DNA of 12,342 bases from contig CAZSSM010000135.1 in NCBI GenBank assembly GCA_964609385.1, forward strand, positions 1 to 12,342, in the 5' to 3' direction. Shown one piece after another: positions 1 through 6,944 of the stretch. The notes beneath the pieces are model-generated. The model saw only the letters and a program-made list of their open reading frames with translations, was not told the DNA's origin and did no database searches. The position numbers were made by a program, and so were the translations under genes. Source of the stretch: CAZSSM01 sp964609385 (lineage in GTDB: Bacteria > Planctomycetota > Planctomycetia > Isosphaerales > Isosphaeraceae). Within the stretch, counting starts at the first letter, position 1; each line of letters starts with the position of its first letter.

Positions 1-3000
1 ACCGAGAAGTCGAACTGGTCCTGGGACGATCAGGCCAAGGCTTATTATTGGCACCGCTTCTTCTCGCACCAGCCGGACCTGAACTTCGCCAACCCGGAGG
101 TCCGTCGCGCGATCCTCGATGTGATGCGGTTCTGGCTCGACCTGGGCGTTGATGGGCTCCGACTCGACGCGGTCCCCTACCTCTGCGAACGCGAAGGGAC
201 CAACTGCGAGAACCTGCCCGAGACCCATCAGGTGCTCCGTGAGATGCGCGCCTGGCTCGATCAAAACTATCAGGATCGCATGTTTTTGGCCGAGGCCAAC
301 CAGTGGCCCGACGACGTCCGACCCTATTTCGGCGACGGCGACGAGTGCCATATGGCCTTCCACTTCCCAGTCATGCCCCGAATTTTCATGGCCCTGCGCC
401 AGGAGAACCGGTTCCCGGTCACCGAGATCATGGCCGAGACGCCCGAGATTCCTGAGTCCTGCCAGTGGGCCTTGTTCCTCCGTAACCACGACGAGTTGAC
501 CTTGGAGATGGTCACCGATGAGGAACGGGACTACATGTATGCCGAGTATGCGGCTGACCCACAGGCGCGCATCAACCTGGGGATCCGTCGACGCCTGGCG
601 CCGTTGGTCAACTACAGCCGCCCGCGCTTGGAGTTGCTCAACAGCTTGCTCTTCTCGCTGCCCGGCACGCCGGTGATCTATTACGGCGACGAGATCGGGA
701 TGGGCGACAACATCTATTTGGGCGACCGCAACGGGGTGCGCACCCCGATGCAGTGGAACAACGACCGCAACGGCGGGTTCTCCCGCGCCGACTTCGCGCG
801 GCTCTACGCCCCGCCGATCATGGACCCGGTCTCGGGCTATCAGTCCATCAACGTCGAGGCCCAACAGCGCGACCCCTCCTCGCTGTTGAACTGGATGAAG
901 CGGCTCATCGGGCTCCGCAAGCAGCACCCGATCTTCGGGCGCGGGCGGATCGAGTTCCTCCACCCGACCAACCCCAAGGTGCTCGCCTACGTCCGACGCT
1001 TCGAGGACGAACTGGTCTTGGTCGTGGCCAACCTGTCCCGGTTTCCACAACCCTGCGAGTTGGAATTGGCCGAGTTCGAGGGGCTGACCCCGATCGAGAT
1101 GTTCGGCAACATCGAGTTCCCTCGGGTCGGCGAGTTGCCCTACTTCGTGACCCTGGGGCCGCACGCCTTCTTCTGGTTCCAACTGGTCCGGCAGGCCACG
1201 CCGATCGCGGTGCAACGGGTGCCCGAGCCGTTCGAGCGTTTCGGCGCCATTCCGATCCTGGAGGTCACCCCGGACTGGGAGGCGGTGCTGACCAACTCGG
1301 CGCGGCGGGCCTTCGAATCCGAGGTGCTCCCGATCTATCTGCCGCGTCAACCTTGGTTTGCGGAGGCGGTCCGCGACCGCGAGGTGGCTCAGATTCGCCT
1401 GGTCGAGCAGTCCGGCGCCCTAGGCGAGGGCCTCAACAGCCTGCTCCTGATCATCGAGGCGGACCTCAAGCCAAACGAGACGCTCCGCTTCCTCCTGATG
1501 GTCAGCCTGATCCGCGGACCCATCTCGGAGGATTGGTCCAGGCACCACCCCGAGTTCGTCATCGCGCGGTTGTCCGGCGGCGAAGGGGGGGTCTTACTTG
1601 ATGCGCTGGGCGACGAGACCTTCCGCCAAGCGCTCTGGACCCAGATCCGCGATCACGAGGCCCTTCCGATGCAGAAGGGGACCGTCCAAGCCACCGCCAC
1701 GACGGCCCTGAGCGGCCTGGTCGGTCCCGATGCCATGCCGGCTACGGCGATCCTGGAACCCTCCACCGCCCAGGGGCAGGCCGCCCACTCGATGATCCGG
1801 TTCGGCGACCGCCTCGTCCTGAAGATCTATCGCCAGCTCGACGCCGGGCCCAACCCCGACTACGAGGTCGCGCTGTTCCTGACCGAGCGGACCGGCTTCC
1901 CCCATATGCCGAAGGTGGCCGGCTCGTTGCAGTATCGCCCCCAGCGTGGTGAGCCGGTCATCCTGGCCATGCTCGAGGAATGGGTCGAGAGCCAGTCGAC
2001 CGGCTGGCAGTACGTGATCGACGAGATGACCAACTACTTCGAACAGATCCAAGGGCGTCTGGGCGATCGGGTTATCCCGGAATCAACGCGCGGCGACTTC
2101 CGATTGTTCTGGACGCCGCGCCCGCCGCACGAGCCGATCGCGGAGTCGCCGTCGGGCCTCTCCAACGCCAGCGTCGAGCAGGTTGTCGGTCTCGTCGCTG
2201 GCGCCATCCAGTTGCTCGGCCAGCGGACCGCGCAGATGCATCGCGCCTTGGCTGGCGACCCGGACGATCCGGAGTTCGTCGCTGAGCCGCTGACCAGCGA
2301 CGACACCGCTGACCTGGCCCGCTCGCTCCGGATCCACGCCGACCAGGTCGCGCGGACCCTCCGCGACGTCCGGGCCGACCTCGATGGCATCGCCGGCGAA
2401 TTGGCCCAGACCTGCTTGGCCCACATCGACGTGCTCGCCGAGATCCCCGCGCGGCTCCGCAAACTTCGCGACCGCGGACGCAAATTCCGGGGCCACGGTC
2501 GCTATGTCCTCGACGAGGTGCTCCGCGTCCGCGGCGACTACGTTATCCTCGATTTCCAGGGCAACCTGCTCCATTCGCTCGAACAGCGCAATCGCAAGCG
2601 ACCGCCGGCCTCCGACGTGGCCGACATGCTCCGATCGCTCGGCTATGCCGCCTACGGCGGACTCTTCGCCTTCACCCGCGACCGACCCGAGGATTTCGAA
2701 GCGTTCGAGCCTTGGGCTCGGCTCTGGCACCAGAACGCCTCCGGCGAGTTCCTCCGCGCCTACTTCGATGCCATCCAGGCCCCCGAGGCCTCCGATGGAC
2801 AGGCCGACTCCTCCAAGGTCCCCGACGATCTTTGGCCGACCGACCCCGAGGCGGCCCAGCTCCTGCTGGTGGCGCACCTGCTCGACCGCGTCTATGTGGA
2901 GCTGCTCGACGAACTGGCCCGACGGCCCGAATGGTCCGTCATCCCGCTCCGAATGCTCCAGACGCTCCTGGTCTCCTACCTCAATCAGAACCAAGCTGAC

Positions 3001-3009
3001 AAGCCGTGA
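1..3009 (+). CDS. treS: Trehalose synthase fused to maltokinase-type domain (5' partial)
   Basis: The reading frame is open from base 1, so the true start lies upstream; 1002 residues are visible. Numbering is from base 1. The first ~330 residues are a GH13 barrel of the trehalose synthase type (maltose to trehalose interconversion, cytosolic), with nucleophile D56 in GLRLDAV, acid/base E98 in FLAEANQWP and D164 in RNHDEL. A beta domain ends near residue 396. From ~426 to the end it matches the maltokinase (Pep2/Mak) domain commonly fused to TreS, which makes maltose 1-phosphate for the GlgE pathway. There, GDRLVLKIYRQL and DVADMLRSLGYAAYGG are typical, but the usual HGDxHLGQ motif reads HGRYVLDE (Arg834 in place of the catalytic Asp, Glu839 in place of the metal-binding Gln), DFEGEP reads DFQGNL, and the RWFxGK-type motif reads PWFAEA. 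TreS activity is well supported; kinase activity is doubtful. The treZ start lies 134 bp downstream on the same strand. Confidence 0.93.
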   Translation, partial: TEKSNWSWDDQAKAYYWHRFFSHQPDLNFANPEVRRAILDVMRFWLDLGVDGLRLDAVPYLCEREGTNCENLPETHQVLREMRAWLDQNYQDRMFLAEANQWPDDVRPYFGDGDECHMAFHFPVMPRIFMALRQENRFPVTEIMAETPEIPESCQWALFLRNHDELTLEMVTDEERDYMYAEYAADPQARINLGIRRRLAPLVNYSRPRLELLNSLLFSLPGTPVIYYGDEIGMGDNIYLGDRNGVRTPMQWNNDRNGGFSRADFARLYAPPIMDPVSGYQSINVEAQQRDPSSLLNWMKRLIGLRKQHPIFGRGRIEFLHPTNPKVLAYVRRFEDELVLVVANLSRFPQPCELELAEFEGLTPIEMFGNIEFPRVGELPYFVTLGPHAFFWFQLVRQATPIAVQRVPEPFERFGAIPILEVTPDWEAVLTNSARRAFESEVLPIYLPRQPWFAEAVRDREVAQIRLVEQSGALGEGLNSLLLIIEADLKPNETLRFLLMVSLIRGPISEDWSRHHPEFVIARLSGGEGGVLLDALGDETFRQALWTQIRDHEALPMQKGTVQATATTALSGLVGPDAMPATAILEPSTAQGQAAHSMIRFGDRLVLKIYRQLDAGPNPDYEVALFLTERTGFPHMPKVAGSLQYRPQRGEPVILAMLEEWVESQSTGWQYVIDEMTNYFEQIQGRLGDRVIPESTRGDFRLFWTPRPPHEPIAESPSGLSNASVEQVVGLVAGAIQLLGQRTAQMHRALAGDPDDPEFVAEPLTSDDTADLARSLRIHADQVARTLRDVRADLDGIAGELAQTCLAHIDVLAEIPARLRKLRDRGRKFRGHGRYVLDEVLRVRGDYVILDFQGNLLHSLEQRNRKRPPASDVADMLRSLGYAAYGGLFAFTRDRPEDFEAFEPWARLWHQNASGEFLRAYFDAIQAPEASDGQADSSKVPDDLWPTDPEAAQLLLVAHLLDRVYVELLDELARRPEWSVIPLRMLQTLLVSYLNQNQADKP

Positions 3010-3031
3010 AAGGTTCGGGCTAGGAGAGAAG

Positions 3032-3047
3032 TCAGAATAAGTTCTGA
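3032..3047 (+). repeat. Small inverted repeat between treS and treZ
   Basis: TCAGAA and TTCTGA form a perfect 6-bp stem around a 4-base loop, 23 bases after the treS stop. No T-run follows, so it is a poor intrinsic terminator. A second short stem (CTCGG/CCGAG, 3108-3121) lies closer to treZ. Either could be chance. Confidence 0.3.
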
Positions 3048-3143
3048 TGTTCCTGGTATGGACCTCTTGTTTCAGCTTCTTGGTCGTTTTCAGATCAGAT
3101 CCCAGACCTCGGCAACCCGAGACGCGAAAGGCCTCAACTCCCC

Positions 3144-5126
3144 GTGACTTGGACTCCGCAATTCGGCGCCTGGCCCGATCCCGACGGCGGATTCCGGGTC
3201 CGCATGCTCGGCCATCGCCTCGACCAATTGAGCCTCGTCGTCCGGCCCGGTTCGGATGACGAGCAGGATGTCCCGTTGGAGCGCCTCGACGACGGGACCT
3301 TCCAGGGCCGAGCTCCGACACTCCGACCCGGCGATCGGTACGGCTACCGGATCCCCGAGCACGACCGGATCTGGCCCGACCCAGCCTCCCGAAGCCAGCC
3401 CGGCGGTGTCCACGGGCTCTCCGAGGCGGTCGATCCCTATCGATTCGCCTGGAACGACCACGGTTGGTCGGGACGACCGCTGGCTGGCCTGGTCGTCTAC
3501 GAACTGCACATCGGCACGTTCACCGAGGCCGGAACCTTCCGAGGCGCCGTCGAACGCCTCGCGGACCTCGCCGAGCTGGGAATCAACGCGATCGAGATCA
3601 TGCCGGTCGCCGCGTTCCCGGGTCGTTGGAACTGGGGCTATGACGGCGTTTGTCCGTTCGCGCCGAGCCCGAACTACGGGACTCCCGACGACCTCCGTGC
3701 GCTGGTCGATCGCGCCCACGACCTGGGCCTCGCGGTCCTCCTGGACGTCGTCTACAACCACTTCGGACCCGACGGCAATTACCTGGGGTTGTTCACCGAT
3801 CGCCTGGAATCGCCCACCCATACCGGTCCCTGGGGGGCATCGTTGAACTTCGACGGGCCGGGCTCGGACCAGATCCGTGCCTACTTCATCGACAACGCCA
3901 AGCACTGGATCCACGAATACCACGTCGACGGCCTGCGCCTCGACGCGACCCATGCGATCCTCGATGACTCCGAGCGGCATTTCCTGGCCCAGTTGACCGA
4001 CGAGGTTCGTGAGTCGGTCGACGACCGTGAGATCGTCCTGATCGCCGAAGATCACCGGAACCTGGCAATGATGGTCGCGCCGACCGATCGCGGGGGCTGG
4101 GGCCTCGATGGCGTCTGGGCCGACGATTGGCATCACCAGATGCGTCGGCTATTGGCCGGCGACTCTGAGGGGTACTTCGCCGATTTCGAGGGGACGCCCG
4201 AGTCGTTGGCTCAAACCTTGAAACAGGGCTGGAGTTTCTCAGGGCAATATTCGAACCACCTCCAGGAGCATCGCGGGACCGATCCGAGCGGGCTCGCGTA
4301 CCCACGGTTCGTCATCTGTTTGCAGAACCACGATCAGGTCGGCAACCGCGCCTTGGGAGATCGCTTGACCGACGCGATCGATCTGCCGACCTACCGGGCT
4401 GCCGTCACGATCCTCTTGATGGCTCCCGAAACACCGCTCCTGTTCATGGGTCAGGAGTGGGCTGCTTCGACACCCTTCGCCTATTTCACCGACCACAATC
4501 CCGAACTCGGCGCGTTGGTGACGGAGGGGCGTCGTCGTGAATTCGCCTACTTCTCCGAGTTCGCCGACCCGGAGGCCCGCCGGAAGATCCCCGACCCGCA
4601 AGCCGAGTCGACGTTCCTGGCCAGCCGACTCGACTGGGCCGAACGCGAGCGACCCGAACGGGCCGGCGTCCTCCGACTTCACCGCGCCCTGCTCGCGATC
4701 CGCAAGCGGTTCGGCCTCTCGGAACTCGACACACGCGATCGCTTCAGCGCATTCGCCTCGACGATCAATTCAGTCGACCTCACGCGCACTGACGTCAAAC
4801 GATCCTATGAATCGGTCGACATGTCCGATAAAGACTCCTCGATCGTGTTGACCTACTGGCTTGGCGGCGGCGAATTCCTCGTGGTCGTCGCGAGGTTTCG
4901 CGGCTCAGGAGACGTATTGTTCAATATCCGCACGCGTTCAGGAGACCTCTACCGCTTCCGAGACGTCACGATTGAGACACTGCTGACAACCGAGGCTGAA
5001 GAGTTCGTGACCGATCCCATGCCGACGCGAATTGGGTGTGCGAAGCCAGACTTTTACTTCTTCGTCAATTTCGCGCGGCCGTCTGCGGTCGTTCTGTGGA
5101 TCCGGCCTGTCAAAGCGAGTTCGTGA
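3144..5126 (+). CDS. treZ: Malto-oligosyltrehalose trehalohydrolase
   Basis: This 660-residue GH13 enzyme hydrolyses the bond next to the terminal trehalose unit of malto-oligosyltrehalose, releasing trehalose from glycogen-type glucans that TreY has rearranged. An N-terminal beta domain (FGAWPDPDGGF, then DPASRSQPGGVHG) precedes the barrel, which opens with VVYELHIGTFT near residue 117. The catalytic residues are D267 in GLRLDATHAI, E302 in LIAEDHRN and D397 in NHDQVGNRALGD. LLFMGQEWAAS and FAYFTDHNPELG follow, as is usual for TreZ. The start is GTG at 3144, with a weak AAAGG 12 bases upstream; translation from there begins with the expected family N-terminus. The protein is somewhat longer than usual (about 600), with extra residues in the C-terminal third. 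No treY is in the window. Its 3' end overlaps the opposing decarboxylase gene by 17 bp. GlgB or GlgX is much less likely given the DPASRxQPxGVHG signature. Confidence 0.93.
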   Translation: MTWTPQFGAWPDPDGGFRVRMLGHRLDQLSLVVRPGSDDEQDVPLERLDDGTFQGRAPTLRPGDRYGYRIPEHDRIWPDPASRSQPGGVHGLSEAVDPYRFAWNDHGWSGRPLAGLVVYELHIGTFTEAGTFRGAVERLADLAELGINAIEIMPVAAFPGRWNWGYDGVCPFAPSPNYGTPDDLRALVDRAHDLGLAVLLDVVYNHFGPDGNYLGLFTDRLESPTHTGPWGASLNFDGPGSDQIRAYFIDNAKHWIHEYHVDGLRLDATHAILDDSERHFLAQLTDEVRESVDDREIVLIAEDHRNLAMMVAPTDRGGWGLDGVWADDWHHQMRRLLAGDSEGYFADFEGTPESLAQTLKQGWSFSGQYSNHLQEHRGTDPSGLAYPRFVICLQNHDQVGNRALGDRLTDAIDLPTYRAAVTILLMAPETPLLFMGQEWAASTPFAYFTDHNPELGALVTEGRRREFAYFSEFADPEARRKIPDPQAESTFLASRLDWAERERPERAGVLRLHRALLAIRKRFGLSELDTRDRFSAFASTINSVDLTRTDVKRSYESVDMSDKDSSIVLTYWLGGGEFLVVVARFRGSGDVLFNIRTRSGDLYRFRDVTIETLLTTEAEEFVTDPMPTRIGCAKPDFYFFVNFARPSAVVLWIRPVKASS

Positions 5127-5769
5127 GCCGCCCCTCAACGGCTTGGAGGATCTCGGGAACCTCCGCCATCGCGCCCATCCCCTCGTCGCCACAGGCCAGT
5201 TGCTTCGCGATCGGGGCGATGATCTGGATCGGTCCGCCCGGATCTTGGAAAATTCCCAAAAACGCATTGATGCGGTCGATCATCGATCGTTTGTCGATGA
5301 CGACAGAGTTGGTTGATCCCGATCCGTAAGTTTCACCGATCCATCGGAGGTGTCGGAGCGTCACTGAACTTTCCCACATGGCGGTGTTCATGGCTGGGGC
5401 GAGCAGGATCGGCCGCTCGGGTCCGATCTTCCAGGCACGGACGATGCAGGTCAGGAGGTTGTCCGACAGCCCATAGGCAATCTTGGCCAGCGTGTTGGCG
5501 TCGGTCGGCGCGATCAGGAGCAGGTCGGCCCAGTTGCGCAGCTCGATGTGCAGGATCGGGTCGCCCCGACGATACGAGGCGCCCGGCCACTCGTCGCGAT
5601 CGCGGTGCAGCGGTGTCGAATCGTCGAGGTCGCGCGGGTCGAAGAAGTAGAGCGACGGCTCGGTCGCGGCGACCCGGACGTCGTGACCCTGATCGCGCAA
5701 GCCATGCACGATCTGGGGTGTCCGGATCGCGGCCACCGACCCCGTCACGCCCAGTAAGATCCGCGCCAT
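5110..5769 (-). CDS. coaC: Phosphopantothenoylcysteine decarboxylase, stand-alone HAL3/PPCDC type
   Basis: This 219-residue flavoprotein of the HFCD family decarboxylates 4'-phosphopantothenoylcysteine to 4'-phosphopantetheine in coenzyme A synthesis. TGSVAAI near the N-terminus fits the FMN-binding fold. Catalytic His74 lies in ILHIELRNWADLLLIAP, Asn128 in PAMNTAMW and Cys193 in the clamp LACGDEGMGAMAE. NTLAKIAYGLSDNLLTCIVR is very close to plant and animal PPCDC/HAL3. Most bacteria instead fuse this domain to the synthetase CoaB; here there is no CoaB domain. Between RHL and the clamp there are about 32 residues (149-180) that HAL3 lacks. The start could be ATG at 5769 or the adjacent GTG at 5772; AAGGA sits 9 or 6 bases upstream respectively, so ATG is preferred. 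It lies 60 bp downstream of the mrr-like gene on the same strand and overlaps treZ tail to tail. A cysteine-peptide decarboxylase of the EpiD type is less likely. Confidence 0.88.
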   Translation of the reverse strand: MARILLGVTGSVAAIRTPQIVHGLRDQGHDVRVAATEPSLYFFDPRDLDDSTPLHRDRDEWPGASYRRGDPILHIELRNWADLLLIAPTDANTLAKIAYGLSDNLLTCIVRAWKIGPERPILLAPAMNTAMWESSVTLRHLRWIGETYGSGSTNSVVIDKRSMIDRINAFLGIFQDPGGPIQIIAPIAKQLACGDEGMGAMAEVPEILQAVEGRLTNSL

Positions 5770-5784
5770 CACCAGATGTCCTTG

Positions 5785-5811
5785 AGTCTCAGGTGGTGAA
5801 GAAGTCTCAGG
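5785..5811 (-). repeat. Two 9-bp direct repeats upstream of the decarboxylase
   Basis: AGTCTCAGG (CCTGAGACT on the - strand) occurs at 5785-5793 and again at 5803-5811, 18 bp apart, in the 60-bp gap between the mrr-like gene and the decarboxylase. A short GCCC/GGGC stem (5816-5828) sits just after the mrr stop with no T-run. The role is unknown; a regulatory site is possible but chance is not excluded. Confidence 0.3.
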
Positions 5812-5829
5812 ATTCGCCCTAAACGGGCA

Positions 5830-6774
5830 TCAAGTCGGTTGAGAGTGGAGGTCGTCCTCGATCTGATCCCAGAGTCGGGGTTCCTGATGCTTTCGTCGTC
5901 GCCAAGGGCCGAGGATTGCCTCGACCCATCCGACGAGGTTGGGCCCGTCGATCAATTCGATGGGGTGGTCCAGGCAGAACCGTTCGGCCGAGAGGGTGAA
6001 CCCCGTGGTTGTGACGAAGTAGCCGCGGACGGCCCGGCTCTGCTGGAGGGCGCCCAGAAACCGTTGGAGGTCGGGCGAGCCGACCAGGCTCTTCTTGTGG
6101 TGCTTGCACTGGACGATGGCGTGGACGGCCTCGCGGTTGAGCCGGAGGTCGACCCCTTGGTCGTCGGTGCCACCGACCCGCTCGACGTCGAAGCCCTCGG
6201 CCTCAAAGAGTTCGGCGACGAACTCCTCGAAGGCCTCGGCCGAGAGCCGATCGAGCGTCTGGAGCCGGCGCTGGAGGCGGACGTTGCGCTGTTGGTGGGC
6301 TTCGTGGACCTGCCGCTCGGCGAGCAACGTCTCGCGCGCCCGCTGGTAGCGCGTCTCGGACTGGGCGTAAGCGGGTTCCTCACCGCTCATCCGCGCTAGA
6401 TAGCGCTCGATCTTGTAGGAGGCGTTCATGATCGCGTTGTCCATCCGGGCCCGCTCAGCACGGGTCAGATGATTCCGATAGCGTCGATAGACGACGTATT
6501 CTAGGTGGTCCAGCGCGTCGGCCAACTCGACGTCCGACCCGATCGTCGAGGCCTCCTCACGGTAACGCCCACGTGATGGGAAGAGCAGGCCTTGCTGGAG
6601 GTCGACGAACAGGGAAGAACTGTCCTCAGGATGGTTGATCGACATCGACTCCGAAGGCGTCGATGGGATCGTCGGGCCCTCGGTCGTCGACGGATCGGAC
6701 GCGACGCCCGAGGGATCGACGGCGTGGCGTCGGAGCCAGGCGAGAAACAGTTGGGCGAACTGGGAGTCATCCAT
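5830..6774 (-). CDS. Mrr-type restriction endonuclease
   Basis: The protein is 314 residues. The C-terminal part (about 175-290) is an Mrr_cat / restriction-endonuclease-like domain: AFEEFVAELFEAEGF, then GGTDDQGVDLRL with Asp209, then IVQCKHHKK with the Q222-x-K224 half of the PD-(D/E)xK-type site, then YFVTTTGFT and IELIDGPNLVGWV. Such enzymes cut DNA, often modified foreign DNA (type IV), or act in repair-like roles. Residues 22-55 are a Ser/Thr/Pro-rich linker. Residues 80-175 are helical and charged, with heptad-like stretches around 138-175 that may form a coiled coil; I do not recognise this part as a named domain. No methylase or specificity subunit is nearby, so it acts alone or with distant partners. 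ATG at 6774 has no clear Shine-Dalgarno. It is divergent from ispD and probably shares a transcript with the decarboxylase downstream. Confidence 0.82.
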   Translation of the reverse strand: MDDSQFAQLFLAWLRRHAVDPSGVASDPSTTEGPTIPSTPSESMSINHPEDSSSLFVDLQQGLLFPSRGRYREEASTIGSDVELADALDHLEYVVYRRYRNHLTRAERARMDNAIMNASYKIERYLARMSGEEPAYAQSETRYQRARETLLAERQVHEAHQQRNVRLQRRLQTLDRLSAEAFEEFVAELFEAEGFDVERVGGTDDQGVDLRLNREAVHAIVQCKHHKKSLVGSPDLQRFLGALQQSRAVRGYFVTTTGFTLSAERFCLDHPIELIDGPNLVGWVEAILGPWRRRKHQEPRLWDQIEDDLHSQPT

Positions 6775-6795
6775 GGCGCGTGGGGTTCGACGATC

Positions 6796-6809
6796 GAAAA
6801 GGCCTTTTC
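6796..6809. promoter_or_regulatory. 14-bp perfect palindrome upstream of the mrr-like gene
   Basis: GAAAAGGCCTTTTC is a perfect two-fold symmetric site 21 bp upstream of the mrr ATG, in the 170-bp divergent gap shared with ispD. Position and symmetry would suit an operator for a dimeric repressor, or a hairpin in the mrr leader. No cognate regulator is evident, and I could not place -35/-10 boxes confidently. Confidence 0.4.
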
Positions 6810-6944
6810 AGTCGCGAACGGTCGTCGGTTCGACGGGCCGATCGGACGCTCTCCGAGACCTCCCTAGTCTAATCGGAACCGGGCCGTTTATGCTCCCAAT
6901 GGCCGAACATCGACAGATCGATCCCCTTCGGAGCACTCGGTTCG

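Noticed and set aside
2083..3321. Long open frame of 412 codons on the - strand opposite the end of treS
   Set aside because: It is the antisense shadow of a well-supported maltokinase-type domain and the treZ start; its translation is Arg/Gly/Val-rich with no recognisable motif.
3090..4136. Open frame of 348 codons on the - strand opposite treZ
   Set aside because: It covers the catalytic region of treZ, whose three catalytic motifs are unambiguous.
5839..6399. + strand open frame of 186 codons across the mrr-like gene
   Set aside because: The - strand frame carries the full Mrr_cat motif series; the + strand translation is compositionally biased and motif-free.
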